From positions 1-64,000 of the forward strand of contig NZ_QMJY01000013.1 in the NCBI RefSeq assembly GCF_003574395.1: a stretch of DNA of 64,000 nt. The letters run 5' to 3'. The first letter of the stretch is position 1. Each line of letters starts with the position of its first letter. Origin of the DNA: Tabrizicola thermarum (GTDB lineage Bacteria > Pseudomonadota > Alphaproteobacteria > Rhodobacterales > Rhodobacteraceae). The position numbers and the translations under genes were made by a program. The notes below the pieces were generated by a model. It was not told the DNA's origin and ran no database searches. It saw nothing but the letters and a program-made list of their open reading frames with translations. Positions 27,442-35,604 of the stretch are shown one piece after another.

Positions 27442-27480
27442 GAAAGGGTTGTCTGAGCAGGGCAACCCTTTCTCTATTCT
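27442..27480 (+). terminator. Hairpin before arfB, possible attenuator
   Basis: GAAAGGGTTG (27442-27451) pairs perfectly with CAACCCTTTC (27463-27472), loop of 11 nt. It is followed by TCTATTCT, only moderately T-rich. Its position between the structured RNA and the arfB ATG (27504) allows it to end the RNA or to attenuate arfB. Confidence 0.6.
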
Positions 27481-27503
27481 GCGCCCTCGAACGGCCTGCC
27501 GAC

Positions 27504-27926
27504 ATGCTCCACATCACCGAAACCCTGGCCATCGCCGAATGGGAACTGTCCGAAAGCTTCATGCGCGCCTCGGGGCCCGGCGGGCAGAACGTCAACAAGG
27601 TCTCGACCGCCGTCGAACTGCGGTTCGAGGCCGAACGGTCCCCGCATCTGGCCACCGGCGTGAAGGCGCGGCTGAAAAGGCTGGCCGGGCGGCGCTGGAC
27701 GAACGAAGGCGCCATCGTCCTTCAGATCGATGAAACCCGCAGCCAGGCCCGCAACCGTGACATCGCGCGCGAGCGGCTGGTGGAGCTGATCCGCGCCGCT
27801 CTGGTCACTCCGAAACGCCGGATCGCCACCAAGCCCACTCTGGGCAGTCAGCGCCGCCGCATCGCCGCCAAGACCCAACGCGGCGAGGTCAAGGCGCTGC
27901 GTGGCAAGGTGGGGGACGAGGAGTGA
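27504..27926 (+). CDS. arfB: Alternative ribosome-rescue factor B (peptidyl-tRNA hydrolase)
   Basis: A 140-residue protein, the same length as E. coli ArfB (YaeJ). It releases stalled nascent chains from ribosomes on non-stop mRNA. The catalytic GGQ (Gly26-Gly27-Gln28) lies in ASGPGGQNVNK, and the C-terminal tail is long and basic (KPTLGSQRRRIAAKTQRGEVKALRGK), which occupies the mRNA channel. No Shine-Dalgarno sequence precedes the ATG, in contrast to the preceding leader ORF. The stop overlaps the following gene (GTGA). Confidence 0.95.
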   Translation: MLHITETLAIAEWELSESFMRASGPGGQNVNKVSTAVELRFEAERSPHLATGVKARLKRLAGRRWTNEGAIVLQIDETRSQARNRDIARERLVELIRAALVTPKRRIATKPTLGSQRRRIAAKTQRGEVKALRGKVGDEE

Positions 27927-28825
27927 CCCCCGCCGAGGAGGCCGCCGCCCATTGGGACGGCCGGATCGTCCGCCTCTTGCGTGACCGGGAGAACCAAGTC
28001 CTCGAACTTGCCACCCCGAAGGGACGCGCCGCCCTGCGCCTGCACCGGGCGGGCTATCAGTCCGCGGCGGCGATCCGGTCCGAACTTTGGTGGTGCGCCG
28101 AACTGGCCCGCGCCGGACTGCCGGTCCCGGCCGCCCTGCCCGCCCGCGACGGCGCGCTTCTGGTGCCCTTGTCCGACGGTCGCCATGCCTCGGTCATCGC
28201 CTGGATGGACGGCGAGGCGCTGGGTGAGGCGGCGAGGCCCAATGCCCGCCCGCTGCCGCAGGTGCTGGACCTTTACCACGCGCTGGGGTCGCTTCTGGCG
28301 CGGGTCCACAAGACGACCGATAGCCTGACCCTGCCCGCAGATTTCACCCGCCCGCGCTGGGACCGCGAAGGTCTGGTGGGCGACGATCCGCTGTGGGGCC
28401 GGTTCTGGGACCATCCGGCGGCCAGCGCCGATCAACGCGCCACGCTGATCCGCGCCCGCGATGCGCTGCGCGAAAGGCTGTCGGGCGAGATCGGCCTGAT
28501 CCACGCCGATGTCCTGCGGGAAAACGTGCTGGTGAACGGTCGTTCGGTATCGCTGATCGACTTCGACGACAGCGGCTTCGGCTACCGCCTGCACGACCTG
28601 GGCACCGCGCTGGTGCAGACCGTGCAGCACCCCGAACACCCCCAGCTGCGCGATGCGCTGATGGCGGGCTATGGCACGACCGATGCAGCGATGGTCGAGG
28701 CCTTCACGCTGGCCCGCAGCCTGGCCTCGGTCGGCTGGACGATGCCGCGTCTGGCGCCAGGGGATCCGATCCACCAAAGCCACATCGCCCGCGCGCTGTA
28801 TTGCGCCGCGCGCGTGCTGGGCTAG
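27923..28825 (+). CDS. APH/HSK-fold phosphotransferase (kinase-like)
   Basis: A 300-residue aminoglycoside phosphotransferase-fold protein. Brenner-type motif [14 protein letters not shown] (catalytic Asp in HAD) and the metal site [17 protein letters not shown] are intact, so it should be active. It resembles the homoserine kinase/SrkA group more than antibiotic-modifying enzymes; the substrate is unknown. It starts at GTG overlapping the arfB stop by 4 bases, and its stop interlocks with the convergent pncB stop in a CTAG. Confidence 0.8.
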   Translation: MTPAEEAAAHWDGRIVRLLRDRENQVLELATPKGRAALRLHRAGYQSAAAIRSELWWCAELARAGLPVPAALPARDGALLVPLSDGRHASVIAWMDGEALGEAARPNARPLPQVLDLYHALGSLLARVHKTTDSLTLPADFTRPRWDREGLVGDDPLWGRFWDHPAASADQRATLIRARDALRERLSGEIGLIHADVLRENVLVNGRSVSLIDFDDSGFGYRLHDLGTALVQTVQHPEHPQLRDALMAGYGTTDAAMVEAFTLARSLASVGWTMPRLAPGDPIHQSHIARALYCAARVLG

Positions 28826-30114
28826 ACGACCACCTCAAGCACCTCCTGCTGGCCCACGCCGAATACGCGTTTGTAGCGTTCCACTTCCTCCGGCGGCCCC
28901 ATGGCCTTGGCGGGGTTGTCGGACAGTTTCACCGTGGGCCGCCCGTTCGCCGACAGGGCCTTGCAGACCAGGCTGAACGGCGCCAGGGCGTCATCGGCCA
29001 CCAGCCCGCGGAAATCGTTCGTCAACATCGTGCCCCAGCCGAAGGACACCTTCACCCGGCCGTTGAATTGGGCATACAGTTCCTCGATCTTCTCGACATC
29101 CAGCCCGTCCGAGAAGATCACCAGCTTCTCGCGCGGGTCCTCGCCGCGGTCCTGCCACCAGCGGATCGCCGTCTCGGCCCCCTTGGCCGGATCGCCGGAG
29201 TCGATCCTGATGCCGGTCCAGCCCGCAAGCCAATCGGGCGCGTTCTTCAGGAAACCCTCGGTGCCGTAGGTGTCCGGCAGCATGATCCGCAGGTTTCCGT
29301 CGTGTTCCTCGTGCCAGTCGGCCAGAACCTTGTAGGGCGCTTGGCGCAGCTCCTCGTCCGTGTCGGCCAAGGCACTGTAAACCATCGGCAATTCATGCGC
29401 GTTGGTGCCGATCGCCTCGACATCGCGGTTCTTGGCGATCAGGCAGTTCGAGGTGCCGATGAACTTGGCCCCCAACCCCTCCTGCATCGCCTGCACGCAC
29501 CAGTCCTGCCAAAGGAACCCGTGCCGCCGCCGCGTGCCGAAGTCGGCAATGCGCAGGCCCTCGATCCCGCGCAGCCGTTCGATCTTTTCCCACAGCCGCG
29601 TCATCGCGCGGGCGTAAAGGACCTGAATCTCGAACCGCCCCATGTCGTGCAGCACGGCGCGCGACCGCAGCTCCATCAGCACCGACAGGGCCGGGATTTC
29701 CCACAGCATGACCTCGGGCCAGCGGCCTTCGAAGGTCAGCTCGAACTGGCCGTCGCGCTTTTCCAGGTGGTAGGCCGGCAGGCGCAGGCCCTCGAACCAT
29801 TCCATGAAGTCGGGGCGGAACATCTGGCGCTTGCCGTAGAAGGTGTTCCCGCGCAGCCAGGTGCTTTCGCCGCGGGTGAGCGACAGGGACCGCACATGGT
29901 CCAGCTGTTCGCGCAACTCGCCCTCGTCGATCAGATCGGCAAGGCGCACCTTGGTGGAGCGGTTGATGAGGCTGAAGACGACCGTCGTCTCCGGCTTGTT
30001 GCGGAAAATCGACTGGCACATCAAAAGCTTGTAGAAATCGGTGTCGATCAGCGACCGCACGATCGGGTCGATCTTCCACTTGTGGTTCCAGACCCGTGTT
30101 GCGATGTCGACCAT
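28822..30114 (-). CDS. pncB: Nicotinate phosphoribosyltransferase
   Basis: A 430-residue enzyme that converts nicotinate and PRPP to nicotinate mononucleotide for NAD salvage. The N-terminal [14 protein letters not shown] and the phosphoribosyl-binding region near FGTRRRHGF and GTSNCLIAK (with the usual His phosphorylation site in the vicinity) are characteristic of PncB. It lies immediately downstream of pncA (one base between), so nicotinamide is first deamidated and then recycled by the same operon. Confidence 0.95.
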   Translation of the reverse strand: MVDIATRVWNHKWKIDPIVRSLIDTDFYKLLMCQSIFRNKPETTVVFSLINRSTKVRLADLIDEGELREQLDHVRSLSLTRGESTWLRGNTFYGKRQMFRPDFMEWFEGLRLPAYHLEKRDGQFELTFEGRWPEVMLWEIPALSVLMELRSRAVLHDMGRFEIQVLYARAMTRLWEKIERLRGIEGLRIADFGTRRRHGFLWQDWCVQAMQEGLGAKFIGTSNCLIAKNRDVEAIGTNAHELPMVYSALADTDEELRQAPYKVLADWHEEHDGNLRIMLPDTYGTEGFLKNAPDWLAGWTGIRIDSGDPAKGAETAIRWWQDRGEDPREKLVIFSDGLDVEKIEELYAQFNGRVKVSFGWGTMLTNDFRGLVADDALAPFSLVCKALSANGRPTVKLSDNPAKAMGPPEEVERYKRVFGVGQQEVLEVVV

Positions 30115-30115
30115 C

Positions 30116-30724
30116 TTACGCCTCCAGCGCGACGCCGGCCGCGCGCATCTTGTCCCGCGCCTCGGCGAGGCTTCCGTTCAGGTCGATGGCGCGGGCTGCA
30201 CCCTCCAGCACCATGGCCTTGAACCCCAGCCGTGCCGCATCCAGCGCGGAATAGGCAACGCAGTAGTCGGTGGCGAGGCCGACCAGCGTCACCGCCGTCA
30301 CCCCCCGGCTGCGGAGATAGCCCTCAAGGCCGGTGGGGGTGGCATGGTCGTTCTCGAAGAAGGCGGAATAGCTGTCGACTTCGGGGCGAAAGCCTTTGCG
30401 GACAATCAGTTGCGCGGGATCGGTGCGCAGCGCCTTGTGGAAGGCTGCCCCTTCGGTCCCCTGCACGCAATGGGTGGGCCACAGAACCTGCGGGCCATAG
30501 GGCATCGTTGTCAGGCTGAAGGGTGCGGCGCCAGGGTGGTTCGCCGCGAATGATGCGTGGTTGGCCGGATGCCAGTCCTGCGTCAGGACCACGGTGGAGA
30601 AGTCGTCCATCAACTCGTTGATCCGGTTGATGATTTCATCGCCTCCGGCCACGGCCAGCGCGCCGCCGGGGCAGAAGTCGTTCTGCACGTCGATCACGAT
30701 CAGGGCTTGGTTCGCAGGCTTCAT
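30116..30724 (-). CDS. pncA: Nicotinamidase / pyrazinamidase
   Basis: A 202-residue isochorismatase-fold amidase that makes nicotinate from nicotinamide. The catalytic triad is Asp12 ([12 protein letters not shown]), Lys110 and Cys155 ([13 protein letters not shown]); metal ligands Asp50, His52 and His85 (WPTHCVQGT) are present. It is upstream of pncB in one operon and divergent from trhO across about 100 bases. Confidence 0.96.
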   Translation of the reverse strand: MKPANQALIVIDVQNDFCPGGALAVAGGDEIINRINELMDDFSTVVLTQDWHPANHASFAANHPGAAPFSLTTMPYGPQVLWPTHCVQGTEGAAFHKALRTDPAQLIVRKGFRPEVDSYSAFFENDHATPTGLEGYLRSRGVTAVTLVGLATDYCVAYSALDAARLGFKAMVLEGAARAIDLNGSLAEARDKMRAAGVALEA

Positions 30725-30823
30725 CGCGGCCTCCCGGTGCTGATCCCTCTTGCGTAAGTGCGGGGGCGGGGGGCGTCAAGCGAAGCGCTTGAAATTCCCG
30801 AGGCTTCGGCGCAAAGGGGGGCG

Positions 30824-31735
30824 ATGCTGACCGTCGCTGCGCTGTATCATTTCACCCGTTTCCCGGACCCCGCCGCTTTGAAACCGGGGCTTCTGGAGGT
30901 TTGCGTCGCGCAGGGGGTCAGGGGCTCGCTGCTGCTGGCGCCCGAGGGGATCAACGGCACCATTGCGGGGACCCGCGAAGGGATCGACGCGGCGTTGGCG
31001 GCGATCCGGGCGCTGCCGGGCTGCGAGGCGCTGGAGTGGAAGGAAAGTTTCGCAGACTCAATGCCTTTCGGGCGGATGAAGGTGAAGCTGAAGCGCGAGA
31101 TCGTAACCATGGGGCAGCCCGATGTGGACCCTCTGGCCCGGGTCGGGAACTATGTTTCGGCGCGGGACTGGAACGCGCTGATCCGGGACCCCGATACCGT
31201 GGTGATCGACACGCGGAACGACTACGAGGTCGCCATCGGCACCTTTCAGGGCGCGGTGGACCCCGGAACGCGGGCGTTCGGCGAGTTTCCCGACTGGTGG
31301 CAGAAGAACCGCGACAGGTTCGCGGGCAAGCAGATTGCGATGTTCTGCACCGGCGGCATCCGCTGCGAGAAATCGACGAATTACCTTCTGGGTCAAGGGG
31401 TCAACCAGGTCTTCCACCTGAAGGGCGGGATCCTGAAATATCTGGAAGAGGTGCCGGAAGAGGAAAGCCTCTGGCAGGGGCAATGCTTTGTCTTCGACGA
31501 CCGCGTGTCGGTCGGGCATGGGCTGAAGCCCGGCGGCCTCAAGGTCTGCGGGGCCTGCCGGAGGCCGGTCACGCCGCAGGATCAGGCCGATCCGGCCTAT
31601 GAGGAGGGCGTCTGCTGCCCTGCCTGTGTGGACGAATATTCCGCCGCCGACCGGGAGCGGTTCCGCGAACGGCATCGCCAGATGTTGCTTGCCGCAAAGC
31701 GCGGAACACAACATCTGGGGAATGGTGCGCTGTAG
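30824..31735 (+). CDS. trhO: tRNA uridine(34) hydroxylase TrhO (rhodanese-like, UPF0176)
   Basis: A 303-residue protein of the YceA/TrhO family, which makes 5-hydroxyuridine at tRNA position 34. An N-terminal acylphosphatase-like region (about 1-95) is followed by a rhodanese domain with Cys175 in [17 protein letters not shown]-terminal segment has paired cysteines ([13 protein letters not shown]) that may bind zinc. The ATG at 30824 has AAAGGGGGGC upstream; an earlier in-frame ATG at 30758 adds an unconserved stretch. The stop codon sits inside a short palindromic repeat (31724-31745). Confidence 0.92.
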   Translation: MLTVAALYHFTRFPDPAALKPGLLEVCVAQGVRGSLLLAPEGINGTIAGTREGIDAALAAIRALPGCEALEWKESFADSMPFGRMKVKLKREIVTMGQPDVDPLARVGNYVSARDWNALIRDPDTVVIDTRNDYEVAIGTFQGAVDPGTRAFGEFPDWWQKNRDRFAGKQIAMFCTGGIRCEKSTNYLLGQGVNQVFHLKGGILKYLEEVPEEESLWQGQCFVFDDRVSVGHGLKPGGLKVCGACRRPVTPQDQADPAYEEGVCCPACVDEYSAADRERFRERHRQMLLAAKRGTQHLGNGAL

Positions 31736-31745
31736 CGCACCCTAC
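31724..31745 (-). repeat. GTAGGGTG-type palindrome spanning the trhO stop
   Basis: GGTGCGC (31724-31730) and GCGCACC (31735-31741) form a 7-bp stem with loop TGTA, followed by CTAC. On the minus strand it reads GTAGGGTGCGC..., matching the start of the 60315-60337 palindrome. The trhO TAG stop overlaps the stem, so the last codons are supplied by the repeat. Confidence 0.6.
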
Positions 31746-31750
31746 GATGA

Positions 31751-31918
31751 TTATTTGGCCTTGTCGGCGAGAATGTCCTGCACGATCGGGATGACCTTTT
31801 CTCCATAAAGGCGGATGCTGGCCTTCAGGTCGGCATGCGGCACGGGGCCGGTGAAATACTTCATGTCGAACCGCTGGATGCCCGGGATCTGCATCGGCGC
31901 GATGTCGGCGTCTGCCTC
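31751..31918 (-). pseudogene. C-terminal remnant of a luciferase-like monooxygenase
   Basis: About 55 codons ending ...MQIPGIQRFDMKYFTGPVPHADLKASIRLYGEKVIPIVQDILADK. The pattern of a mixed beta strand, a P-H/N-x-D-L-K-x-S-I-R-L-x-G-E-K-V-I-P helix and the stop is that of the end of bacterial luciferase-like (LLM) flavin monooxygenases. The preceding 300 residues of such a protein are missing; upstream the frame runs antisense through the RidA gene without similarity. It is bordered by the GTAGGGTG repeat. Probable deletion relic; the assignment is from memory. Confidence 0.42.
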
Positions 31919-31993
31919 TCGCCTTGCATCCGTCGGGCATACTTCGGGCCGTCGCAGGGGGTTAACATTGTCGGGCGACTCAGCGAGTGACCG

Positions 31994-32476
31994 ATGACCA
32001 ACCCGGAACTGCTGGCCATCCGGATGGGCCACGACGTCCCCGACTTTGACAGGACGGGCTATTGCGGCGCGGGTTTTGGCACGATGAAACCCTTTCACCG
32101 GGTGGGCAGCCTGCTGTTCCTGTCCGGCCATGTCGCGCAGATCGGGGCAGAGATCACCGACAGGGGTCGGCTTGGCGCGGATGTGACGGTCGAGGAGGGC
32201 TATCAGACAGCGCGGCGGACGGGGCTGAACGTGCTGGGCGGCATCCGGCAGGCGGTGGGGTCGCTGGACCGGGTCAAGGGGATCGTGCGGAGCCTGAACT
32301 TCGTCGTCTGCACACCGGAATTTCAGGAGGTGCACAGGGTGTCCTCGGGCCTGTCGGACCTGTTCGTCGAGGTCTTCGAGCCCGAGCGCGGACTTGGCGG
32401 ACGGGCGACGATCGGGGTGATGGCGCTGGAGAACGGGGTCTGTTTCGAGACCTGGGTGACGGTGGAGGTGGAGTGA
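31994..32476 (+). CDS. RidA (YjgF/YER057c/UK114) family protein
   Basis: A 160-residue RidA-like protein; the family hydrolyses reactive enamine/imine intermediates or catalyses related deaminations. The region FHRVGSLLFLSGHVAQIGAEITDRGRLGADVTVEEGYQTARRTGLNVLGGIRQAVGSLDRVKGIVR and the final ENGVCFETWVTVEVE are family-like. The archetypal catalytic arginine position (usually in C-x-R) is replaced by a stretch with FVVCTPEFQEVHRVSSGLSDLF, so it belongs to a longer subgroup and activity is uncertain. It sits alone beside the LLM remnant. Confidence 0.85.
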   Translation: MTNPELLAIRMGHDVPDFDRTGYCGAGFGTMKPFHRVGSLLFLSGHVAQIGAEITDRGRLGADVTVEEGYQTARRTGLNVLGGIRQAVGSLDRVKGIVRSLNFVVCTPEFQEVHRVSSGLSDLFVEVFEPERGLGGRATIGVMALENGVCFETWVTVEVE

Positions 32477-32532
32477 CGGCTCCGGCGTCGCGCCGCGGGC
32501 TTCCTGTCGCGGGCGGCTGCGCCCTTGACCGG

Positions 32533-32587
32533 CCCCGGGGGCGCTTCGCCCCCCGGACCCCCCGAGAGTATTTGGGAAATGGGCAAA
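32533..32587. repeat. GAGTATTTGGG element after the RidA gene
   Basis: The hairpin GGGGGCG/CGCCCCC with loop CTT (32537-32553) is followed by CGGACCCCCC and GAGTATTTGGG (32566-32576), the same two-part layout as the other copies but in the opposite order relative to gene direction. It fills the space between the convergent RidA gene and the 65-codon ORF. Confidence 0.75.
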
Positions 32588-32785
32588 TCAGGAAAGGCGT
32601 TCGGCGCAGGCTTGCGGGGCGGGCACGGAGCGGCGGACGAATAGGCTGCGCAGCCGGGCAAGTCGGCCCTGCCAGAGCTGGCGGCGGGCGGCGCGCAGGT
32701 CGGCCCGATGCGCGGCGCGGTGGTGGGCGTGGGGGTCGGGCTGGCGGGCGACGGCGCGGAGGAGGTCGAGGTTGACGCTGTGCAT
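32588..32785 (-). CDS. Small hypothetical protein, divergent from LysR gene
   Basis: A 65-residue ORF, MHSVNLDLLRAVARQPDPHAHHRAAHRADLRAARR..., rich in Arg, His and Ala, probably an amphipathic basic helix. No family is recognised. Support comes from position: it is divergent from a LysR regulator, and an 11-bp sequence just upstream of its start recurs as an inverted copy before the regulator (see 32787-32871). The stop abuts the GAGTATTTGGG element. It could also be a chance frame in GC-rich DNA. Confidence 0.45.
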   Translation of the reverse strand: MHSVNLDLLRAVARQPDPHAHHRAAHRADLRAARRQLWQGRLARLRSLFVRRSVPAPQACAERLS

Positions 32786-32786
32786 G

Positions 32787-32871
32787 GCTTACGTCCCGGA
32801 TGGAAGTTCTGCACCTTCAGTGCCACAAAGCATAGGAGAATTCGAATCAGGAAAATCCCTGGGACGTAAGC
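32787..32871. promoter_or_regulatory. Divergent promoter with 11-bp inverted repeat 74 bp apart
   Basis: GCTTACGTCCC (32787-32797) and its exact complement GGGACGTAAGC (32861-32871) border the divergent promoter. The first ends one base before the 65-codon ORF start, the second nine bases before the LysR start. Centres are 74 bp apart, close to seven helical turns. Between them is ATTCGAAT, a small palindrome. LysR proteins often bind such sites and bend DNA. Confidence 0.55.
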
Positions 32872-32880
32872 TGGAGTTAC

Positions 32881-33747
32881 ATGTCGAGATGGCGTGACCT
32901 TCCCTCGCTTGCCGCGTTGCGGGCTTTCGATGCCACCGCACGGGAAGGCAGTTTTGCCGAGGCGGGGCGGGCGCTGAATGTGACCCATGCCGCCGTGGCG
33001 CAGCAGGTCCGAGCGCTGGAGGCCGAGTTGGGCGTGGCGCTTGTGCGACGGGCCGGGCGCCGGGTGGGTCTGACAGCGGCGGGCGAGCGTCTGGCCCGGG
33101 CGCTGGACGACGGGTTCGGCGCGATGGCCGACGGACTGGCCGATCTGCGCCGAGGCGAGGCGCGCCGCGTGGTGCGGGTGGCGACGACGACCTTCATCGC
33201 CGAGACCTGGATCATGCCGCGCCTGCCGGACTTCTGGGCGCGCCATCCGGGTGTGGAGGTGGCGATGTCGCCCAGTCCGGCCCTGGCCGACTTTGCCCGT
33301 GACGGCTTTGACATGGCGGTTCGCGCGCTGGCCGATGGCTGGACCGAGCGCCCGGAAGAGGAGATCAGGCCGCTGTGCCGGTCGCAGGTGGTGGCGGTCT
33401 GTGCGCCGTCCCTGGCGGCCTCGGGGCTTGACCCGCAGGAGATGCCCTGGGTGATCGGGGCCGACAGCAAGTGGGAGATGGAGGAAGTCGCGCGGACCGG
33501 GCTGGATGTGACGCGGCTGAAGCTGGTGAAACTGGGCAGCCCGCATCTGGAGCTGTCGGCCTGCCGGCAGGGCCTGGGCGCGGCCACCGCGACCGAGATC
33601 ATCTGTCGCGCCGATCTGGAGGCCGGGCGGCTGGTCGTGCTGCCGCTGGCGGGACTGCCGGTTGTCACCTATGCCGTGGTGCTGCCGAAGGGGCCGCGCC
33701 GTCCGGCGGTGGAGGCCTTCGCGGGCTGGCTGGCGACGATCTTCTGA
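32881..33747 (+). CDS. LysR family transcriptional regulator (GcvA-like)
   Basis: A 288-residue regulator with an N-terminal winged HTH (DLPSLAALRAFDATAREGSFAEAGRALNVTHAAVAQQVRALEAELG, residues about 5-50) and a C-terminal periplasmic-binding-like effector domain. The pattern V-T-H-A-A-V-A-Q-Q and the WIMPRLPDFW segment are of the GcvA/AmpR subgroup. The effector is unknown. The likely target is its own divergent promoter. Its stop lies 4 bases from that of the NYN gene. Confidence 0.92.
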   Translation: MSRWRDLPSLAALRAFDATAREGSFAEAGRALNVTHAAVAQQVRALEAELGVALVRRAGRRVGLTAAGERLARALDDGFGAMADGLADLRRGEARRVVRVATTTFIAETWIMPRLPDFWARHPGVEVAMSPSPALADFARDGFDMAVRALADGWTERPEEEIRPLCRSQVVAVCAPSLAASGLDPQEMPWVIGADSKWEMEEVARTGLDVTRLKLVKLGSPHLELSACRQGLGAATATEIICRADLEAGRLVVLPLAGLPVVTYAVVLPKGPRRPAVEAFAGWLATIF

Positions 33748-33751
33748 GGCC

Positions 33752-34498
33752 TTACGCCTTGTCGCGGACCATCAGCTGCGAGGAGCCCTCGCCCTTCTGG
33801 ACCTCGAAGCGTCCCGTCCGTTTGAGCAGGTCGGAAAGCCGGGCGCAGCCATAGCTGCGGCTGTCGAAATCGGGGTAGAGCTGAGTCAGCACCTGGCCCA
33901 GCTGACCGAGAGGATAGCTGTCTTCCTCGATCCCGATCTTCTTCATCGCGGCCAGGATCAGCGGGATCGCCTTGGAGGGCGGGTCCTTTTCGGCTTTGGC
34001 GGGCTCTTTCGCCGGTTTCGCGGGCGCTGGCATGTCGGCGGCCGGTTCCGGCGCGGCGGTCAGGTTTTCCAGGAAGAGAAAGCGGTTGCAGACGTTGCGC
34101 AGCGATTCGGGCGTCTTCTTTTCGCCCACGCCGATGACCTGGAGCCCGTCCTCGCGGATGCGCGAGGCCAAGCGGGTGAAATCGCTGTCCGAGGAGACCA
34201 GCACGAAGCCATCGACCTTGCCGGCGTGCAGGATGTCCATGGCGTCGATCACCAGGCCGATGTCGCTGGCGTTCTTGCCCTTGGTGTTGGCCGATTGCTG
34301 GTGCATCACGAGGCCCAGGTTGCGGGCCTTTTCCTTCCACTGGCCAAGCGCCGAGGAGGACCAGTCGCCATAGACCCGGCGGACCGAGGGTTCGCCGTAG
34401 GCGGCAAGTTCGTCGAGCACGGCCTCGATATGGCGGGCTGGGATGTTGTCGGCGTCGATCAGGACGGCGAGGCGGGATGAGCGGGTATCGGCGGGCAT
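33752..34498 (-). CDS. NYN domain protein with C-terminal OST-HTH/LOTUS-like domain (LabA/DUF88)
   Basis: A 248-residue protein with a PIN-like NYN nuclease fold: LAVLIDADNIPA (first acidic residues), NASDIGLVIDAMDIL and VSSDSDFTRLASRIRE (catalytic acidic cluster). A low-complexity linker rich in A, P and K (about 165-190) leads to an OST-HTH-type domain (SKAIPLILAAMKKIG to LKRTGRFEV). Family members are thought to be RNases; the target is unknown. The frame is open to 34657, but the ATG at 34498 has a perfect AGGAGG. Confidence 0.88.
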   Translation of the reverse strand: MPADTRSSRLAVLIDADNIPARHIEAVLDELAAYGEPSVRRVYGDWSSSALGQWKEKARNLGLVMHQQSANTKGKNASDIGLVIDAMDILHAGKVDGFVLVSSDSDFTRLASRIREDGLQVIGVGEKKTPESLRNVCNRFLFLENLTAAPEPAADMPAPAKPAKEPAKAEKDPPSKAIPLILAAMKKIGIEEDSYPLGQLGQVLTQLYPDFDSRSYGCARLSDLLKRTGRFEVQKGEGSSQLMVRDKA

Positions 34499-34617
34499 GG
34501 AACCTCCTGTAGTTGACCCCTTTTGGCCGAGCCAAAGCCGCAAGGAAAGCGCAATTGTCTGATTGACTTGGCTTCGGTCGCGGGCGACATCCCGCGCGGA
34601 CAGGCAGGGATTGGCGA

Positions 34618-35604
34618 ATGATCGGCGGATTGCAGATGTTGCGCGGGGTGGCCGCAACTCTGGTCGTGCTGTTCCATCTGCAGGCCGCGGCGGTGTCCGA
34701 GGGGCAGGAGCCGGGCATCCTGGGCTGGTTCAAAGGCGGCGAGATCGGGGTGGACATCTTCTTCGTGCTGTCCGGCTTCGTGATCTTTCACGCGATTCGG
34801 GGGCGTGAGGCTCTGGGGCCGGGCTGGTTCCTGCGGCAGCGGTTCTGGCGGATCGTGCCGCCCTACTGGGCGGTGCTTGCGTTGACTCTGGTTGCGCTGG
34901 CGGGTCTGGCGGTGTTGCGGGGCGACTGGTCGGACTGGCCGGGGCTGGGGCGGATCGTGCTGTCCTTCCTCTTGTTGCCGCTGCCGGGTCATGTGATGGC
35001 CGTGGCCTGGACGTTGACGGTCGAGGCGATGTTTTACCTGGTGTTTGCCGCGACCTATTTCCGCCATGGCGTGCGCGGCACGATTCTAGCGCTGGCCCTG
35101 TGGTCGGCGGTCACGTCGGGGCTGAAGTTCGTCCACCCGGGCCTGCCGCCGGTCTTTGGTATCGTCCTTTATTCCGGGGTGATCGAGTTCCTGTATGGCG
35201 GGCTGATCTCGGCGGCGGTCGCGTCGGGCTGGCGGGCGGGCGCGGTGCCTGCGCTGGTGATCGGGGCGGCGGGGCTGGCCGTGGTTGTCTCGGGCCATGT
35301 CAGCATCAATGTCGGCCGAGCCTGGGTGGCGGGGCTTCCGGCCGCGGCGGTGGTCTACGGGCTGGCGGCGGGGGACTGGAGGATGCCGGGCTGGGTGATG
35401 CTGTGGGGCGAATCCTCCTACCTGCTGTATCTTCTGCACCTGCTGGTCTTTTCCAGCGTCGGCACGCTGATGCGGATGGCGGGGATCGCGCCCTACGGCT
35501 CGGTCACGGCGATGCTGGGGCTGGGGTCCCTGTCGGTCGCGGTGTCGGTTGCGGCGACGCTGTGGCTGGAGCGGCCCTATCTGCGCTGGGCGAAGGGGCG
35601 TTAG
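34618..35604 (+). CDS. Acyltransferase 3 family membrane protein
   Basis: A 328-residue membrane acyltransferase (OafA/YrhL/NodX type) with about ten helices. The N-terminal LRGVAATLVVLFHLQAA with its conserved His, GVDIFFVLSGFVIFH, and RFWRIVPPYWAV are signatures. These proteins acylate sugars or polysaccharides; no glycan genes lie beside it, so the substrate is unknown. The stop interlocks with the convergent gene (TTAG). Confidence 0.85.
   Translation: MIGGLQMLRGVAATLVVLFHLQAAAVSEGQEPGILGWFKGGEIGVDIFFVLSGFVIFHAIRGREALGPGWFLRQRFWRIVPPYWAVLALTLVALAGLAVLRGDWSDWPGLGRIVLSFLLLPLPGHVMAVAWTLTVEAMFYLVFAATYFRHGVRGTILALALWSAVTSGLKFVHPGLPPVFGIVLYSGVIEFLYGGLISAAVASGWRAGAVPALVIGAAGLAVVVSGHVSINVGRAWVAGLPAAAVVYGLAAGDWRMPGWVMLWGESSYLLYLLHLLVFSSVGTLMRMAGIAPYGSVTAMLGLGSLSVAVSVAATLWLERPYLRWAKGR

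Larger units (their letters stand above)
27300..27480 (+). ncRNA. Structured RNA with 17-nt anti-16S sequence, upstream of arfB
   Basis: The 5' end GAAAGGAGGTGATCCAG (27300-27316) is complementary over 17 nt to the usual alphaproteobacterial 16S rRNA 3' end. Nested stems are visible by eye: P1 27302-27310 with 27425-27433 (9 bp, hiding the Shine-Dalgarno sequence), P2 27339-27345 with 27410-27416 (7 bp), P3 27350-27356 with 27397-27403 (7 bp), P4 27365-27375 with 27379-27389 (10 bp, one mismatch). A 10-bp terminator-like hairpin (27442-27472) closes it 31 bases before arfB. I do not recognise a named RNA family. Confidence 0.6.

Noticed and set aside
27300-27480. 6S RNA, SRP RNA or tmRNA as the identity of the structured RNA before arfB
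   Set aside because: The apical GGAA loop and CAGCAGCC of SRP RNA, the tRNA-like ends of tmRNA and the 6S central bubble are not visible, and the location is not typical for any of them.
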